From NCBI GenBank assembly GCA_015039465.1, contig MU130494.1:132651-196650 (forward strand): 64,000 nt of DNA, read 5' to 3'. The notes beneath the pieces are model-generated. The model worked only from the letters and a program-made list of their open reading frames with translations, ran no database searches and was not told where the DNA came from. Made by a program: the position numbers and the translations under genes. Source of the stretch: Phlegmacium glaucopus (lineage: Eukaryota > Basidiomycota > Agaricomycetes > Agaricales > Cortinariaceae). Numbering within the stretch: the first letter of the stretch is position 1; each line of letters starts with the position of its first letter. Shown piece by piece: positions 11,277 through 23,523 of this stretch.

Positions 11277-12388
11277 ATGGTCTCTTGTCCCGGTACGTTC
11301 TCTAAACATTTCACTGTTCCATTTCAATCTAATACATTTTATAGCTTCCTCGTCATCTTTACCCTCCCTTTCTCATAGTTCCCCTTCGTCCTCTTCTTCC
11401 AGTCTCCTTGATGTACCCTTAGCACTCGATCGCCCAAATCAGCATCTAGCTGTTCTTCTCCCTAAAGATCTCTGGAAGGTTTGTCCATTCTTTCCTCAAT
11501 GCCATATCTTATTTATTTATTTACAATAGCCCGATTCCTCTTCCTCTACGTGCGATAATTTATATTGTCGTGTGCAGTTCTCACTCTTTGAACACAAACA
11601 TGTATATATTCTACAGACCTCCGATTTTCTCATCTGAAAGTATCCTTTCTCAGCATTGTCGCAAGTGTGGAAGCGTCTTTTGTGCTGCATGCTCTTCGCG
11701 CTCTACGCCCATGCTTGACACGTCTAATCTTGTTTTTCTCTACCCACCCTGTAATGTTCCTTTGACTGAATTTGAATCTCCCATTTCGCCCATAATTGAT
11801 TCACGTGTCTGTGATGACTGCTGGGACCAACTCCATGGCTGTCCTTCCACCCCGCACACACCAGACATCGTCCGTTCCGCCTTTAAACGCGTCCTCTCTC
11901 ATCCCATTTCCGTCTTCCAGCTGTCTCCTGCCCCTCTTTCCAACACCCCGATATCTATCTCGCCGACTGCTGGATCACAATCCCTACGTGATATCTCCAG
12001 CTCATTCAGCCCCAATACCCAATCATCTGAGACAGATAATTCTACGAGCCGTACCCGCCTACGCATTTCTCGTGCAACTCTTCCCCCGGATCTCGAGCGC
12101 TCATATGGTGAACTTGATACATATCCCCTCAGACGCTGCAGTATCCTATGCAAGGCCACAGGCGGCGGTCGCTGGGAACCCAAGCAAATTTCCGTTCTCG
12201 ATGGCTACAGGCAGCCCATACCAGGTGGCAAGGCCCCTTACGAGATCCAAATGGAGCGCGAGGAAATGCTTGACCGCCAACGAAGAGAGAATCCTGTCGT
12301 CAAAGATGGCGAATTTCAATATCGGTTCGCCAAAGACCCCGAACCATTGATCATCGCTAGGACCCCACACTACTTCTCCACATTCTAA
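11277..12388 (+). CDS. FYVE zinc-finger protein (four exons, 318 aa)
   Basis: The gene encodes a FYVE protein, a class that binds phosphatidylinositol 3-phosphate on endosomal membranes. Exons: 11277-11292, 11345-11478, 11530-11601, 11654-12388, all in frame, introns 51-52 bp. FYVE spans about residues 40-125: WKPDSSSSTC, the first Cys pair TCDNLYC, then HCRKCGSVFCAACSSR rebuilt across the exon 3/4 junction, and the last pair CDDC. An insert between the ACSSR and CDDC parts is longer than in animal FYVE domains. The middle is Ser/Thr/Pro-rich. The tail (VLDGYRQPIPGGKAPYEIQ) looks conserved but I do not recognise it. The 5-residue first exon (MVSCP) is supported only by splice signals. The gene looks intact. 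Confidence 0.87.
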
Positions 12389-14688
12389 TCTCCAAAAGTG
12401 ACCACCCTCTATATCTCAGTCCTCCTGATCCTCGGTCCTCACTAGCCACTAGCCCACCGTCTATGGCTTGTCATTTTTTGCTGTCCTTGCATATTCTTAC
12501 TATCTGTGTATTTCCTGTCTATTACGAGGGCATGCCACCGTATCGGTATCCATACATATCCTCTATTTTGTTTGCGCCATACTTATACCACCCTCCAAGC
12601 GTCACTGTCACCCTTTCGCAGCGGCTCCATTGCTTTCTCTTATACCTTCATGGCGTGTTCCCATGCTGCCCTGCTCGATCCCACAGTTGATTTAAATCCT
12701 TGGGTGTACATATTATATTGCTCAAGTCTACATTCTAGTATCTTATCATGTTTTCTTACCATAGCTCCATGTTGTAGAGCAGTAGAATTGTTGTTACATA
12801 ATACCTTTTATACATAATGTAGAAATATTGATTTCATGTAGCTCGTGAAGATGTTGTCAATTGTGACCAGATAAACCTAACAGTCAGTGAACCTGACTTC
12901 AACGGCAACATTCAAAACCCTATAACAAGGGATGCTAGCTTTCCACCAACTGCCTGTAACAAAAATGACCTTGTGTCACAAGCCACGTGTGTTTTTCTTT
13001 ATTCTTTTTTACCTACTATTACTAACCATCAACCCCTCATTTGGACGGGTCAAATTTCTCTCTCAATTTTTGAGCTACAACTATAAGAATTGACAGACGT
13101 ATTACAGGAGTTATTTAATGCATTACTAAGTTCAACACTCAGAGAGGCAGAAAGGCAGGCAGGGGTTTCATTGACTCTTCTTATTAGATTGACCACTGAG
13201 TTCTGGTGCCATCTCACATTATCTAGATCTACAATAACATTTGTATAGTTATATATATGCCTACTCTACTTTCTTTTCTATTGCGATCACTTCCTTTAGT
13301 TTTATCACATGATTAATCAAGAACCAAATCATGAATCTAGCGGCCAATTTGGCCGCATTTTATTTTATTACTAGATCGATCATTCTCTGACTCATTTTCT
13401 TTGGCCCCTGAAATTTTTATCATTTTCGGCCAACTTGGCCGCGTTTCTTTAGTTTCTTTAGTTTCTCGGCCAATTTGGCCGCATTTTACATTCAGTCGTT
13501 CTACATAATTATACTAGCTCAGCACAATGAATCTAGCGGCCAAATTGGCCGCATTTTATTCAGCATTAGTAGCAATCTTGTATAGAGCCTTTCTGATGGC
13601 CTTTCTTGGGTGCGTGCGCAGCATGGAAAAAAAAGTGACATTTTTTTTGTCACATTTCATTTTTCACAAATTTCCTAATATAGCTCAATCTAGCGGCCCA
13701 TAATTAACAATCAATGAATAGAACTAATATGAATCTAGCGGCAAAAGGACCCCGGATAATGCCCTTGGAGGCAATCAGACATTTTTTGTCAAATTTTGCA
13801 AAAACGGCTAGGTGAACATGTGAAAACAGCTAGGTGAAATTTTCAGACATTTGGTCAATCTTGCAGAGCCAATGAAGCTTAGGCCTGACCTCACGCTGGA
13901 GAGGGTAATAGCGGGCGGAAAACTCGAGTGGCCGGGGCTCAGCTTATGGATCTTTAGCTGACTAAGAACGGGAACAGGTAGTATATCGCTGGGTACTTGC
14001 TGAAGGATAGAGAAGCTTCCCGCGCTAACGACTAAACCTACGGTTTAAATATGATTAATGAGATCAATTACAATCATCGACAATTAGTCAGCTCCCAAGC
14101 TAATACTGACAAGTTCGGATTGAGACGAGTTTAACTCTCGTACTCAAGGCTAACTTGATTCCTAGCTGTGAAATTATTCCAACACTACACATGAATCTTC
14201 TAAACCTACTATATCTTCTGGACAGAAGTCATCTCCTGCCGCTGCCGCAATTAATCTTACACTACCTCAGCATATTCACGCCAAATCCAAGAGGATAGTC
14301 GTGCGGGACGACGATAGCAATTTCTTCAGCACTTTGCCTTCACTGCCGATTACCACGATAAATCAGCATTTATCGATTACAAATCGATACCTGATCTGTG
14401 ACGGAATGAATCGTTTTCGTTACATTACATAAGCTTGAAGCGGTTAGTTCAATTCTAAAGGCAGTGCTTAGGGTTAGGATTGTCAAATACCGAGGTGTAT
14501 GATACAAGACTCCTTCGCTGACCACAGCATAGACATCCAGTTGGTTTTCTGTCATGACTGTGCGGTCTGGCAGTGGGAGTTGGTATTACTTATGGGTCCT
14601 ATGGTTAGCAAGCTCATGTATTCCAGCCTGCATGTTAACCACGACAAAGTCGTTCACAAACCGTGTGGCGGAAAACATTTAGTATTGA
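12389..14688. other. 2.3 kb without a gene; one dispersed repeat
   Basis: The 3' flank of the FYVE gene is followed by AT-rich sequence with no recognisable frame. It holds the second GGCC-palindrome repeat. A block at about 13235-13312 resembles 39090-39165 (ATTGCGATCACTT..AGTTTTATCACATG in both). Further partial TCTAGCGGC copies sit at about 13686 and 13735. Confidence 0.6.
13333..13563 (+). repeat. GGCC-palindrome dispersed repeat, copy 2
   Basis: About 230 bp, nearly identical to 10756-10976, in the same orientation. It differs by a duplicated TTTATT near the first palindrome, an extra TTTCTTTAG before the third, and a few bases near the end. It is flanked on both sides by ATGAATCTAG. 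Confidence 0.85.
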
Positions 14689-15358
14689 GTAGTCTCAATA
14701 TCTTCTTTTCTGAAATTGACAAGGGTCCAGGTAGAAAACACCACCTTTGGTTTGGATGTTAGAGGGTTACTGCAACACTCTGAGCCTCTACGCCAGATCC
14801 TTCAGCTGCAGCCCTCGGAGGAAAGCAAAGGCACCGACAACAATCTGATTGTTGTAAATGGAGTTACCGTAGGACATTTTGAGAGCTTCATGATCTGGGT
14901 GAATCACCTGTGAGTGCCAGCATACTTTTACATCATTTGTTAAAGTAACTTTATTTAGTGCGTGGAAGCCCCCTAAAGATCTTTCAAAAGAGGTATTGGT
15001 GGACATCCTTCACATGTGCACAATGTGGTATATTCATGATGGTATCAATTTTTCTCAATACGGGCTCAAGCAGCTTGAAATTCCTGCGACCGAGAGGATC
15101 AAACTTGCACAACAGTACAAAATCTATGACTGGGTCGCTCCTGCCATACAGGAACTCCTCAAATTGCCCTTGAACAGCCTCTTCAATGATGACCTCAACC
15201 ACATTAATTTGCGTGTCTATTCCATAATTGCTAGAGCCAAGGAAGCCATGGAAAGGCAACGCAAAATAATTGCAGCTTTTCCCCCTTCTCTTCCAAAGGA
15301 CTCCCACGACTTCCAAACTGCTTGGTGCCCATCCCATGCAACTTGTGCCAAGGTTTAG
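14689..15358 (+). CDS. BTB/POZ-domain protein, 5' end uncertain
   Basis: Two exons (14689-14909 and 14959-15358, 49-bp GT-AG intron, in frame) encode a BTB/POZ protein of the type strongly expanded in Agaricomycetes. The start VQVENTTF is the usual beta strand of this family. LIVVNGVTVGHFESFMIW and the post-BTB helices (MCTMWYIHDGINF, KLAQQYKIYDWVAPAIQEL) follow. The C-terminus CPSHATCAKV ends at a TAG. No good ATG precedes the first motif in frame, and SSLNIFFSEIDKG lies in the next frame, so a 5' exon or a frameshift is likely. BTB domains mediate protein-protein contacts; a partner cannot be named. Confidence 0.72.
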
Positions 15359-15689
15359 GCCAAAACTTGGTGGAGGGTGGTGGCATGTTCTATCCTTCAT
15401 CCTCCATGTCGATGATTAGAGCGGTAGGGAGTTGCCTTTCCTTTCCCTTTGTCTCGTGGTTTGGGGGTAGCGAAACGAGGGATAGGTTCTGGTGACGATT
15501 CGATTTCGATAACATCCCCTAATTGAACCATCTCCAGGGAGATCAAAGGTTACAACAAAGATATCATAGATTGTGCATTCCAACCGTATATATGTTTGTT
15601 AATATTATTTTGTTCTACCAAACACCACTTTGATATTGCATGATGTCTCAGCGGGAGTTGAAGTGAAAGGGGGGGGGGGGTTGAACATC

Positions 15690-18600
15690 AACCGGGCAAT
15701 TTGGTGGTCTTGCTCTCGAAATGAAAACCAGCCCGTACGATCGGATGTTTGTACTTCCAGCAGGTCTACAGTCATGTAAAGATCCTAAGTTTATATAGAG
15801 ATAAGCAAGATATAGGACAAACAATGTGGGTCATGGTACACACCTCCTGAGTAACGTTTCTAAAGGCAGCACCTGCCATACCATCCAAATTATCAACAAA
15901 ATCCTCGGGGTCCACTCAGGTGGGTCACGGGTAGTAATAATCTGTGTTCTCGCACCTCGATTACTGCCTTGAGGCCGTAAATTATGAAACCCATGAGAAA
16001 TAGTCATCTCATAGTTTGGGACATGAAAGTCTGTTTCAGCGAGCGCTTCGCTTCTACAAGTGATTCCCATGCTTGTTCCACAATTGGGCTTGACCGTATA
16101 TTGCTCAGTTAGAATCTAAAAAGGATTGTATGGCTGGACATCATCCAGGATGTCCTGATAACGCCACCGATTGTGAGTCACTCTTGAATCGCAACTAACA
16201 CCTCATTCCGGGTACGTGCAATAAGGAGATGGTCAGATGCAGGCGGCGATGACCCAGCGGGTTGTGCAGTGGAATAAATCTTGCACAAATGCTGAGAGGC
16301 CATCAGTGAAGAGTGTTCTAGCAAACAGCAAAAAGCAATTATCTCAAAAAACATCAAAGGTGAAACAAAACTTTGGAAAACATTCCACCAGACTCTCGCA
16401 AACTCTGCACGATCGATGACAATTTCACATTTCATACCCTCTCGAAGACTCATCTCTCCATTATCATTAGCTACTGAGACGGAGATGTTCTCTAATCCAT
16501 GGACTAAGACATTGACCAGATTGTTCAAGGTTCCTGCTTGAACCACAATGCGAAGGGGAGGGTCAGGGGAAGATTCAGAAGTGACCAGGTTTTGGCGTGA
16601 CAAAAGAGACACTGAAGGCAATGAGCGATGCTAGTCTTTCGGTCCAAGCCCTGCAAAGTACTTGGTTTTACGCGGATAGATGGGTTCCGACCTAGAGTTT
16701 TTTCTGAACCATGATCAACCACTGAGCTTGGAGGACGTGATACATGAGAAGATGGTCGTGAACTAGACTCTGGCTCAAATACGCCACTCTGCACTACAAG
16801 TCATAGATTTCCATTGTACAGAGAGATAACAGTGCTGCCAGAACCCAGGTTTAGATGTTTGACGTGTAGCCATAGTCCTCATCAAGGCTATGAATCTTTC
16901 TGCCGGCCTCTTGTTGTAATTGAGCGTCGACACTATGCAGGTGCTGCATTTTTGAAGCATCACTCTCCAAACGGCCGCGTACCAGCTTGGACCTGTCGAC
17001 AAGGTAGGGAGAGGATCCGGGAATAACAGAGGAATCAGCGAAGTGTACGGTGTATGAACATGGGTTGAACGAGTCCAAAAGTAAGGTTCAAACAGGCCTT
17101 TCTGTCGAGGTTCAGCAGCCAAGATAAAGACATGAACTGTTCCAACCTACGCATAATCACATGAGCTTCATGTTCAGGCGAGTGTGAGGCGCTAAAAGGT
17201 TTGATGGCTTACCGCTGAAATTTCACTGCCATACTACCTATACCACCCCCATCAGCTGCCATATCACGCCAGAAAGCGACCATCCCACGAGCATCCTCGC
17301 TGACCTCGCTCTCCATGACATAAACCTTTCTTGGGCAAAGCAAGAATGAAGTCCTGAACTCATCGAACAACGACCTGGCCTTGACTATACACTCCGTCCT
17401 GATCATCGGATCGTCATTATCTCCTCTCATTCTTCAATGATATGGGCCTTGACATCCCCACCCCAAGGTGTTACTTGAGGCTGACCCACTGAAATATTCT
17501 CCTTCTCATTCGTAGCATGTACCCAAGACTTGATGGCCGATAACGCTTGCGGGTCAACTCTCTTCCATGCCTTGTCAAGTCTGGAGATAGGGCGCGAACA
17601 AAGAGCAGCAGAAATAGCTTGCCACAAACATTCGTCACCAGCAATTTGACAAAGTTCGCCGACTTTGGCCCAGACGGAGATAACTTCTGACCTGGGATGA
17701 GTACGTGAAGTTTGGCTACCACTACGGTCTTCAGATCTATGGATTGGGGAAGAAGGGCTGGCAAAGGAAGTGGATGGGTTTTGCCCAGCAGAGGTGTCTG
17801 ACCCAAGATATGGAGAAGGAGTAACTTGGTCAGCCAATGGGGCTTAACCTCACTTCCAAATAGAGAGTTGGACGACAAAGTAGAACCATGTTCATTCTCT
17901 TCGTTTGAGTTGAAGTTTTAATGAACTCGGTAGTTAAATTTTCTGGACATTGGTCCAGGACAGAACGGTGATAGAGCGTCAAACTGTGTGCGATCAGATA
18001 TGGGTCTAACAGGAAGAGAAGATCCATGGAAATCGAATGCCTGGAGATGTCAAACTCGGTCAGTGAGTTTGTTGTCCGTGGCTGGGAGAAAAGGGTGCTG
18101 GGAAGAGAGCATCCAGCAGTGGAAGCATTTTCGAACTGCCTTTAGGCCTGGGCAAAAACGTGTTGGCATTAGGTGACGTGTTATTGACCAGAGGCAAAGG
18201 ATGGTAGACGGCCTGCGTGGAAGTGGACACGGGCAAGCCTGAAGAGAAAGCAGCTGTCTCAGCACTCAGAGAAACCCCTGGAATAGTCTCCTGTTTCCAC
18301 TGTTCCCAAGCTGTCACATCAACTGGCTGACCATGTACTCATTCGCCAACCACGTAACATACGACCTGAACGTCTTTGATCTCATCTTCAACACCACCGA
18401 TGAGATAAGAGCAACATCGGGTAAATTCCAATTTGAACGCCTGCCTGCCAACAATTGAAGGAATGGAGAAAAGAACGGAGAATGCGAATTCATGCCATCG
18501 TTTCCGGTTGGCTGTCTTGTCCGCATTTTTTTCCCCTGAATCACCGGCTTTCAAATCCAGGAAGGTAGTTGCGGAAACAGCTTCATGAACAAGGGATTCG

Positions 18601-19985
18601 AAGGTTCCTTTCTCGATAATACCACTCGTGTCCATTATCAAATGGGGATGGGTTCTCCTACCCCAAAACGCTCCCTTCCTTCTTCCTACAGTCCCAGCCC
18701 CCTCTTCCTTTGCCTTGGCTTTCCTGGCTGTTGCATCATCTGAACCTTCAATCCTATGTTCAGAATTGACTTCATCCATATCCTGCTCAGACGGAGGAAC
18801 AAGGCCAGTTGGGAAAAGTTCCTTGACAGCAGCGCCTATCCCCAGGAGGCTTGTAGAAGTAGAGTTTGAAGCCTTTAAGCTCGACTTTGTAAGGTTTCCA
18901 GCCTTTAGAGAGGAATGAATTGGCTTGATGGAAATTACTCGGCGCATCTCCGAGATGGTTGATAAGACAATCTGGGAAGATCTCTTCATATCCGACTTTT
19001 CTTCCACTTCTTGATTCTGAACTTGCGAGATCATGAAGGGTAGGGGCAAAGGTGTTGTAGGTCGATGACAGAGAAGGAACTGTGTTTGAATCGGGCATCA
19101 TTTTAGTATGGTTCTGACCACCTGAACCAAATCCAAAGATGACTTTAGTGGGACTGATCAGAGATCTGTCATGGTCTCTTGCATCATACTGCCTATTGTT
19201 GGTACTCAAAGGAGTCCTCTGAGGACTAGGAGACTGTCGGGGTATTGCCAGTTTTGAAGGTAGTTTCGGCGTAAATGATTGTGAACGGGTATGGAGATGG
19301 GCAGGTGAAGTGGTTATAGGAACAGGCCCATCGTCAAGGGTGGGTGCTGAAATAGAAATAGAAACAGATGGAAGAGTCGCGGTTCGAAGAGGTGAGGATG
19401 ATGGTGTCGAACTGAGAGTTGGAAAAGCATGGCGACCATTGAAGACGCCAGAGGGGGAAATAAAACTGGCATTGCTACGACTTCGATTGTGGTACTCCAG
19501 CTCAACAGATCCTTATGTCCGTATGGATAGATCAAGGACAGACCTAGAGAAGGAAAGAAAAGATTGCGTCAGAAATTGGCGAGTTGAAAGTTTCAAAAAC
19601 AAGTCAAGACTGATATGAAAATCGATAGAGATGAGTCAAAAGGGTTGAAGAACTACTTACCGACTTGCGCTTCTAGTATGATCATCAAGAATTGGCCGTG
19701 GATCCGTCGGGTGAGAAATCTTGTGTTTTCGACTACTCGAAACACTAGGCCTTGGCTCAGGATTGAGTGAAGGTGCTTTTGACGCTGACACACTGTGACT
19801 GAACCACTTGGATGGTCTTGTCAAGAATAAAGCCCGATGAAGGGGAAGTTGAGCGTGGTTGTTGAACTAAAGAGGCCCATTTGACACCAACAAATCTGGT
19901 GGAGGGAGTGTACTTCTGCGTCTTGGTCCCATCATGGGTTTTTCTTGAAAGAAAGATGCCACACACCCTGCATATAACAGCCAAA
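15690..19985 (-). pseudogene. Ras guanine-nucleotide exchange factor (PH + RasGEF_N), frameshifted and 3'-truncated
   Basis: Reading from 19985 downward, successive frames match a basidiomycete PH-domain Ras-GEF. RPSKWFSHSVSASKAPSLN is near 19780; the PH strand WKPYKVELKGFKLYFYKPP near 18880; GAAVKELFPTGLVPP resumes one frame over. FWGRRTHPHLIMDTSG, TAWEQWKQETIPG, LIAHSLTLYHRSVLDQCP, RSEVISVWAKVGELC, AAEPRQKGLFEPYFW follow. The RasGEF N-motif AGTLNNLVNVLVHGL is near 16500, and EDFVDNLDGMAGAAFRNVT and DLLEVQTSDRTGWF lie at 15840-15720. At least five frame changes are needed (for example near 18820, 18360, 18330, 16190, 15900). Recognisable sequence stops at about 15690, before the catalytic RasGEF (CDC25) domain, and runs into a G-rich tract. 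It lies downstream of the Zn2Cys6 gene on the same strand. Confidence 0.75.
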
Positions 19986-20077
19986 TGGTGTCAGCTACGA
20001 CTAAGAAATATCAAATAACACGTACCCAAACAAAGAAGAAAGCACAAGTCAACAAGTTAAACAAACGAATCGGAGTT

Positions 20078-21366
20078 TTAAAGTTCCATTTCAACAAATT
20101 GTGACCTAACTTGAAGTGAGTAAGTCGACCTTGTTTTCAAGTATCGGCATCGAAAGGCACACGGACTGTAGATTTGTTGTCCATCTATCAAAAAATATTT
20201 TACACATAAGAAAGGAACTCACTTGCATGTGAGATCTGCACTCCCATCAGGTGGTCGACCACATGCAATCTTGCATTCACGGCAGAACATACAGCATAGA
20301 CTGGGACGGCGTGGCTCAGTTACACTCCTTGATGACTTGGTTTTGGTAGTAACAGGTACTGGAGATGTATTTACCACTCTATGGTATGGAACAGCTAGTG
20401 GCATTAGCACCTTGCGGCCGATCACAGTTAACGGCGATCCGTTGAGCAAAGTATATGGGTTTTTCGTGGTGTCCAGCGACGGGGTTGTACTAGTTCTGGC
20501 CATCGCATCGTCATGGATGCCTTTTGGTATATGGCAATCATGAGTGTGGATGGCTTTTTGGGGTACAAGTGGGGGCTGAGCATGGCTATTCATGAAACTG
20601 AGATTAGGGGCGAGTTCCGAGTAAGAAGAGCGATATTAAAATGGGATAGGCTGATGCTATGACAGTGTTATATTATGCATCATAGATGAATTCAATAATA
20701 TCGACTCACTGCTGTGTGGTAGTGTCTGTACTGAATGTTTGTCGAATGATTTGATTGTGTCGGATCTTGTTCAACTTGAAGAGACGCCATTGACACTAAG
20801 AATGACTCTTCAACCTGGGCCTCCTCGTGATGAAGCGTGGAAATTGAGTGCGGGGCGGTCGCCACAAACTCCTGCCCAGCGGGATAAAATGTAGGCGTAG
20901 ACTATGAAAAATGGATCTATGGGTACGCTGTCATGACTAGGGAGATGAGCGGATGTGATTCATGTTAACACACCATGAGTGCCTGCTGGTTTTTGAATGA
21001 ATACTGCATTTTGCCAGCCTGAGGTGAGTGTGGAATAGAATCCACGTGTCGCTGACTGCTTGGTTCCGAATAGGCTTGGTACATGTTAATCGAGGCTCTG
21101 CTTGGCTGGTCGGACCATGAAAACTGATGAGGAAACTGAGAGTGCTACTCGGGGGGAAATGATCAACAGGAGTTTCTGAAGGTATCATACGGCGCAGATT
21201 TTTCACTTACTGTAGAATAAGCATCTGCATCTGCTGGGAACCCGGAATCCATAAGGTAAGACATAAACCCGTTGCTGGAATATGGTTCAGGCTCCATCTC
21301 GGGATCCATGTACATATGCACTGCCATATGAGCAGGAGCTTGGAAACATGTCAACGTTGAAGACAT
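20078..21366 (-). CDS. Zn2Cys6 transcription factor (probable, five exons)
   Basis: A probable fungal binuclear zinc-cluster regulator. Proposed exons on the minus strand: 21366-21211, 21144-20974, 20901-20732, 20597-20223, 20165-20078, all in frame. It starts MSSTLTCFQAPAHMAV. A Gln/Ser-rich N-terminal region follows (QFPHQFSWSDQPSRAS). The zinc cluster sits near the C-terminus: CMFCRECKIACGRPPDGSA, then TC at the end of exon 4 and NPCAFRC in exon 5. Spacing C-x2-C-x6-C-x11-C-x2-C fits the basidiomycete type, but the last gap is only three residues instead of five to nine, so exon 5 may be wrong or the finger degenerate. The exon 3 donor (GTACAG) was chosen because the stronger nearby GTGAGT leads to a stop. 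DNA-binding regulator; target unknown. Confidence 0.65.
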
Positions 21367-21544
21367 TTGAAACCTTTACTAGAAGTTACAATCGACAATA
21401 TTTAGCTGAGATGATCATTCAATCTGTTGTACTGAATCTGACACATCTTGCTGATAATAGCCGCTGGAGACAACAAGGACAGGTTTTCAGTTGGTGGTCG
21501 TCGTGTGGGGTAGAAAAGTATGAATGCCACTGTCAGCTGACCCA

Positions 21545-21778
21545 GCTCTCACACTGGCTTTCCTTAGAAGGAAATACTACAGTTTCGAGAGGATATAATT
21601 TCTAATGAGCAATGGCAGCTTGGTGTAGCTCTCACACTGGCTTTCCTTAAAAGGAAATACTACAGTTTCGAGAGGATATAATTTCTAATGAGCAATGGCA
21701 GCTTGGTGTAGCTCTCACACTGGCTTTCCTTAAAAGGAAATACTACAGTTTCGAGAGGATATAATTTCTAATGAGCAA
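21545..21778 (+). repeat. 83-bp minisatellite, 2.8 copies
   Basis: Units start GCTCTCACACTGGCTTTCCT at 21545, 21628 and 21711, an 83-bp period; the last copy is cut at about 21778. Copies 2 and 3 are practically identical and differ from copy 1 by one base (TTAGAAGG against TTAAAAGG). The array is about 180 bp upstream of the Zn2Cys6 start. Confidence 0.93.
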
Positions 21779-21939
21779 GACCAACCACGCATCACACACA
21801 TGTCACACAGCAGAACCTGAGACATCGAGTTTCTCCTCTGTACAACACTTCCAGAGGGTGGTTTCAGTGATATGTACCCATTAAAATAAGAGCTGAATCA
21901 GATAAAATATATAGAATCTTGTGAATGTGTATGGTTGTT

Positions 21940-22270
21940 TCCACATCCATGTTTCCCCAGCCAAATGAGTGGCTGAAGGTTCTAAGGTATAGAACTCTTC
22001 AACAACTCATTTCTGAGATTTGTTTTGGTGGGAGAATATGCTATATTTTAAATTCTGAACATTTCTCAGGGATTATATTTTTTAATTCTGCAATGTGTTG
22101 TGAAAGCTGATATCTCATACTTGGACTGTGAAATTAAAAATTATAATCCCTGAGAAATGTTCAGAATCAAAATTAGAATACATCTTCTCACCAAGACAAG
22201 TCACAGAAATGAGTTGTTGAAGAGTTCTATACATTAGAACCTTCAACCATCAATTTGGCTGGAATTTGGC
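21940..22270. repeat. large imperfect inverted repeat (~140-bp arms)
   Basis: The left arm (about 21945-22085) contains GGTTCTAAGGTATAGAACTC, TCAACAACTCATTTCTG and CATTTCTCAGGGATTATA. The right arm (about 22135-22265) carries the reverse complement of each in reverse order. The spacer is about 45 bp. The right arm is also the first unit of the ~175-bp tandem array that follows. Confidence 0.85.
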
Positions 22271-23290
22271 TCAAGATCATTGTTTTACAAGGCTCAATGA
22301 GCAAAATAAGAAGATTAAACTTCTGAGGAATGTTCAGGATACATGTTGGAGCATTTTTTATCACTTGTATGAGTTACAAAAACCAGTTTATGAAGTGTTC
22401 TATACCCTAGAAGTCTCAAAAATCGCAATTTAGCAGGGATTTGGGTGGAGTTTGCTTAATTTTGAAGGATTAAAGGCAGAATAAAAAAATTTAACTCCTG
22501 AGAAATGCTAAGGATACATTGTAGATCATTTTTTGTCACAAAGATAGGTTGCAGAAACCAGTTTCTGAAGAGTTCTATATGCTGGAAGTCTCAAAAATCG
22601 AAATTTGGCAGGGTTTTGGGTGGAGTTTGCTCAATTGTAGGATTTCAAGTACAAAATAGAATGAGAAAGGCTCCTGTGGAATGTTTATAACACACCATAG
22701 AAGGTTTAGGGTTACAGGAGGCACTACAGAGACCAGTTTATGTACAGTTATATAGGTTGGAAGTCACAAAATTTGCATATTTTGGTGGAAATCGTTACTA
22801 GCTCACCCATTTTTAAGAGCCTGAGCACAAAATAAAAAAATTCAACTCCTGAGAAATGTTTATATCATATGGAAGAGCATTTTGTTTCACTGACATTAGT
22901 TACAAAATTTTAGAAGTGTTCTATAGGTTAGAAACCACCAAAACCACATTTTAGCAGGGATCTGGGTGGAAATTGCTCATTTATAAGGGTCTGGGTGCAA
23001 AATAAAATAATATAACTGCTTATAAATATTGAGAATACATATTAGAGCAATTAGAATCACCAAGACAGGTTATGGAAACTAGTTTCTGAAGATTTATATT
23101 GGTTGGAAGTCAAAAAAATCGCATTTTGGCAGAGATTTGTGTAGAAATAGCTCATTTTTAAGGTCCTGAGCATGAAATAAAATATAATAACTGCTGATGA
23201 ATGTTTATGATACATATTAAAAAATATTCTATTACCAAAATATATTGTGAAAATGAATAATTGAAGTGTTATTGCTCGGAAGTTTCAGTG
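22130..23290 (+). repeat. degenerate ~175-bp tandem array, about seven units
   Basis: Units contain CTCCTGAGAAATG (or close variants) at about 22147, 22324, 22496, 22670, 22847, 23008 and 23189. Each continues with a GTTACAnAAACCAGTTT-like block, GTTCTATA..GGAAGTC, CAAAAATCGCA and GCAGGGATTTGGGTGGA. Period varies between 160 and 185 bp. The array ends just 5' of the gene that starts at 23524. Confidence 0.85.
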
Positions 23291-23523
23291 TACTAGATAG
23301 TGGAGCACAGCCACCCACAAAATGGTTGAACCTGAACTCAGCATGCAGGAAGCCTCATGAGCATCTCTCTCCTCCTCACCACCACTTCCTCTGAGCTGAA
23401 CAAGCTTGAAGCTATTCTCATTAACCCAACAGTAGCCTAACAGGAATTCCCTCCAAACTAGGTGTTTATCAGAGGTTGAACATGTTCAATGTACATATAT
23501 ATAACTTATGACATTTTGGCAGG

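Noticed and set aside
10977..11327. 116-codon minus frame upstream of the FYVE gene
   Set aside because: Overlaps a degraded copy of the Tc1/mariner-like interior and the first FYVE exon; no motif recognised.
12463..12817. Three overlapping hydrophobic plus frames after the FYVE gene
   Set aside because: T/C-rich 3' flank gives Leu/Ser/Tyr-rich readings in several frames; no start context or homology.
14370..14762. Frames on both strands just before the BTB exon
   Set aside because: Only SSLNIFFSEIDKG is suggestive and it lies in another frame from the BTB motif; treated as uncertain 5' end.
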